From the NCBI GenBank assembly GCA_963757185.1, contig CAVWQI010000009.1, positions 703,982 through 767,981 on the forward strand: a DNA stretch of 64,000 bases. Reading direction: 5' to 3'. A program made the translations under genes and the position numbers. The number at the start of each line of letters is the position of its first letter. Within the stretch, counting starts at the first letter, position 1. Below, piece after piece: positions 62,479 to 64,000 of the stretch. The DNA is from JAQBQB01 sp963757185 (GTDB lineage Bacteria > Gemmatimonadota > Gemmatimonadetes > Gemmatimonadales > Gemmatimonadaceae). The notes beneath the pieces were generated by a model, which had not been told where the DNA came from, searched no databases, and was given only the letters and a program-made list of their open reading frames with translations.

Positions 62479-63258
62479 CTAGCGGGGGCACCGCAATCGT
62501 GGCGGACACATGACAGCGTCTACACGCTTGCGAGTCTCGTCGGAAGCGTGTCCGTTCTGCGAGGTAATCTCCGTTCCGTCGGACCACTGACCCACGGGAA
62601 CGTTGAACTCGATCACCGGCGCCGGATCCCAGGATACAAAAAAGTTGGGGTTGTCCTGAAATACGCCGTTGCGTGGAAGCTCGAACATCACGTGGGCCAG
62701 GTTGTGGTCCCCTCGATCGGTCAGGTACGCTTCCTTGGACATCATGAAGGCCATGGAACCCAACTCCGGAGGACCCAGCTCTTTCTTGGCGACTGCGGTC
62801 CTGATCGCGTCGGTGATTTGGGCTTTGGAAGCCCCAGCCAGTGCCAACCCCGCCTCTTTCATGGCATAAGGCAAGAGAGACCGCGCCGCGGGAGGATTGA
62901 AGCAAATGGGGCTCCGATTTTTCGGATTCCAAAACTCCGGGTTGGTCAACGGCCCCGCAAATGCTCTGCCCACCAGGCAGACGAAACCGTTCTTGCCGTG
63001 GACCGCGGTTTCGAAATTCTTTTGGCCCAGCACCAATACCTCGGCATCGCGTGATATCGACGCCGGGGCCGCAGTGTGGGCCAGAGCGATTTCCGCGTCG
63101 CGGTCCATCCGGTATTGCGCGACCGGAGCCATGCGGGGATACCGGGATTGGGTATCCTCGGCCTTTGTGTCCTGTGCCTGGATCGGCCACGCAGCGCCAA
63201 CCACGGCGACCAACACTGCGTTTCCCAATAGAATTGTTTTTTCCATGTTTCGGAGCAT
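62479..63258 (-). CDS. Secreted protein of an unnamed family (paralogue of the 13.5-kb gene)
   Basis: 259 residues from the ATG at 63258, which has AGGAG about seven bases upstream and opens a signal peptide (MLRNMEKTILLGNAVLVAVV...AQ). The open frame extends upstream without support. It is collinear with the protein at 13541-14503: APASISRDAEVLVLG, GKNGFVCLVGRAF, FWNPKNRSPICFN, PYAMKEAGLALAG and FMMSKEAYLTD. Two cysteines are conserved. The sequence composition (fewer GC-rich third positions) differs a little from the neighbours, which hints at transfer. Function unknown. Confidence 0.68.
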   Translation of the reverse strand: MLRNMEKTILLGNAVLVAVVGAAWPIQAQDTKAEDTQSRYPRMAPVAQYRMDRDAEIALAHTAAPASISRDAEVLVLGQKNFETAVHGKNGFVCLVGRAFAGPLTNPEFWNPKNRSPICFNPPAARSLLPYAMKEAGLALAGASKAQITDAIRTAVAKKELGPPELGSMAFMMSKEAYLTDRGDHNLAHVMFELPRNGVFQDNPNFFVSWDPAPVIEFNVPVGQWSDGTEITSQNGHASDETRKRVDAVMCPPRLRCPR

Positions 63259-63549
63259 TCGTCGTCTCCTGTGTGATGAACACTTCGCTGGTGGCGCCCC
63301 CCCCGCCTTTCCCGCTTCGCGGTGACAAACGCCGCTTGAAAATGGGTGCGGCCAAACGCGGAAAAGGTTGGAATTAAGACGTGTATCCGAACTGGGCGAC
63401 CGGACACGACGCCGCGGTCGCGCACAACCATGGCGGTCACCGAAGTCCGGTTCCAACCTTTTGAGGGTTGAGCGCAACTCATTGGCAGCGGCAACCTTCT
63501 CTCGGGGAATGATGACCGACGCGATGGCGGTGGACACCATCACGCATCA

Positions 63550-64000
63550 GTGACGGACGACCTCGCGCTCGTCGAGCGGTTTCTTCGCGGGCGAGGCGAA
63601 GACGCATTTCGTGCGCTGTATCGCGCGCATACCCCGGCGCTGTACGCGTTAGCGCTGCGCCTCACGGGCGGTGATCGAGGCGAAGCGGAGGACCTCGTAC
63701 AGGAGAGCTGGGTCCGCGCGCTCACGGCGCTGCGCACGTTTCGCGCGCAGTCCGCGCTGCGCTCGTGGTTGTGCGGGGTGTTGGTGAATGTCAGGCGCGG
63801 GCGCATCCGCGCCGACTGGCGCATCGTCGACGCGCCGGAGGTCGAGCCGCTCGAGGACACGAACCGCCGCGATGATGCGATCGATCTCGAGCGCGCGATT
63901 GCCGCGCTCCCGGACGGCGCCCGCGATGTGTATGTCCTTCACGATGTCCACGGGTACACGCATCGGGAGATCGCCGAGCTGATGGGCATCGTCGAAGGCA
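63550..64000 (+). CDS. ECF-type RNA polymerase sigma factor (partial, 3' end outside)
   Basis: The GTG at 63550 opens 150 codons that run off the window. Region 2 reads LVERFLRGRGEDAFRALYRA, then LALRLTGGDRGEAEDLVQES and WVRALTALRTFRAQSALRSW. Region 4 reads IAALPDGARDVYVLHDVHG and then YTHREIAELMGI. Both match sigma-70 regions 2 and 4 of the extracytoplasmic function group. It should direct RNA polymerase to a stress or envelope regulon. Any anti-sigma factor would follow outside the window. Confidence 0.93.
   Translation, partial: MTDDLALVERFLRGRGEDAFRALYRAHTPALYALALRLTGGDRGEAEDLVQESWVRALTALRTFRAQSALRSWLCGVLVNVRRGRIRADWRIVDAPEVEPLEDTNRRDDAIDLERAIAALPDGARDVYVLHDVHGYTHREIAELMGIVEG

Overview
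The window is high-GC, densely coded bacterial chromosome. Its gene content fits the phylum Gemmatimonadota (a soil or metagenome lineage near Gemmatirosa/Gemmatimonas). The pointers are PknB-type kinases fused to TPR output domains, a SARP/TPR regulator, an ADOP-type FtsX permease, PD40 propellers, DUF2911 proteins, many small secreted or outer-membrane proteins ending signal peptides in AQ, and a partial receptor-like protein ending GCG-x4-WTR. This is inference from families; no rRNA or tRNA was seen.

Layout. 1-19 kb is mostly intact housekeeping and regulatory sequence: a minus-strand envelope block (serine hydrolase, ClsC-like cardiolipin synthase, AI-2E permease, GT87-like glycosyltransferase), a TolB-like propeller with an NtrC-type regulator and its sensor kinase, an ArsR-SRPBCC pair under a perfect palindromic operator, and a frameshifted kinase-TPR gene. 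17-25 kb carries two Uma2 and two DUF2911 genes, a retropepsin-like protein, a 1.1-kb non-coding stretch with 21-bp tandem repeats and a large inverted repeat, and a PadR regulator. About 20-47 kb is an accessory zone of small secreted, lipoprotein and beta-barrel genes. Many are frameshifted, truncated or present as several fragments, and a 3'-truncated IS21-family element lies among them. The two ends of one NADPH:quinone/zinc-type oxidoreductase gene lie about 8 kb apart here (36.4-36.9 kb and 44.9-45.1 kb, same strand), so this block has been rearranged or is a chimeric assembly. 47-64 kb is intact again: an Ig-like lipoprotein, a large membrane glycosyltransferase-like protein, a LamG protein, a second kinase-TPR protein, an ADOP permease, a multicopper oxidase, a SARP-like regulator, a secreted paralogue of the 13.5-kb gene, and the start of an ECF sigma factor.

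Functionally, the intact parts are envelope biogenesis plus one- and two-component signalling. The central zone looks like a gene nursery or graveyard of lineage-specific exported proteins. I found no CRISPR array, phage module or recognisable defence or biosynthetic system. The most unusual material is the broken, repeated secreted families, the split gene, and the repeat-rich non-coding stretch at 23-24 kb.
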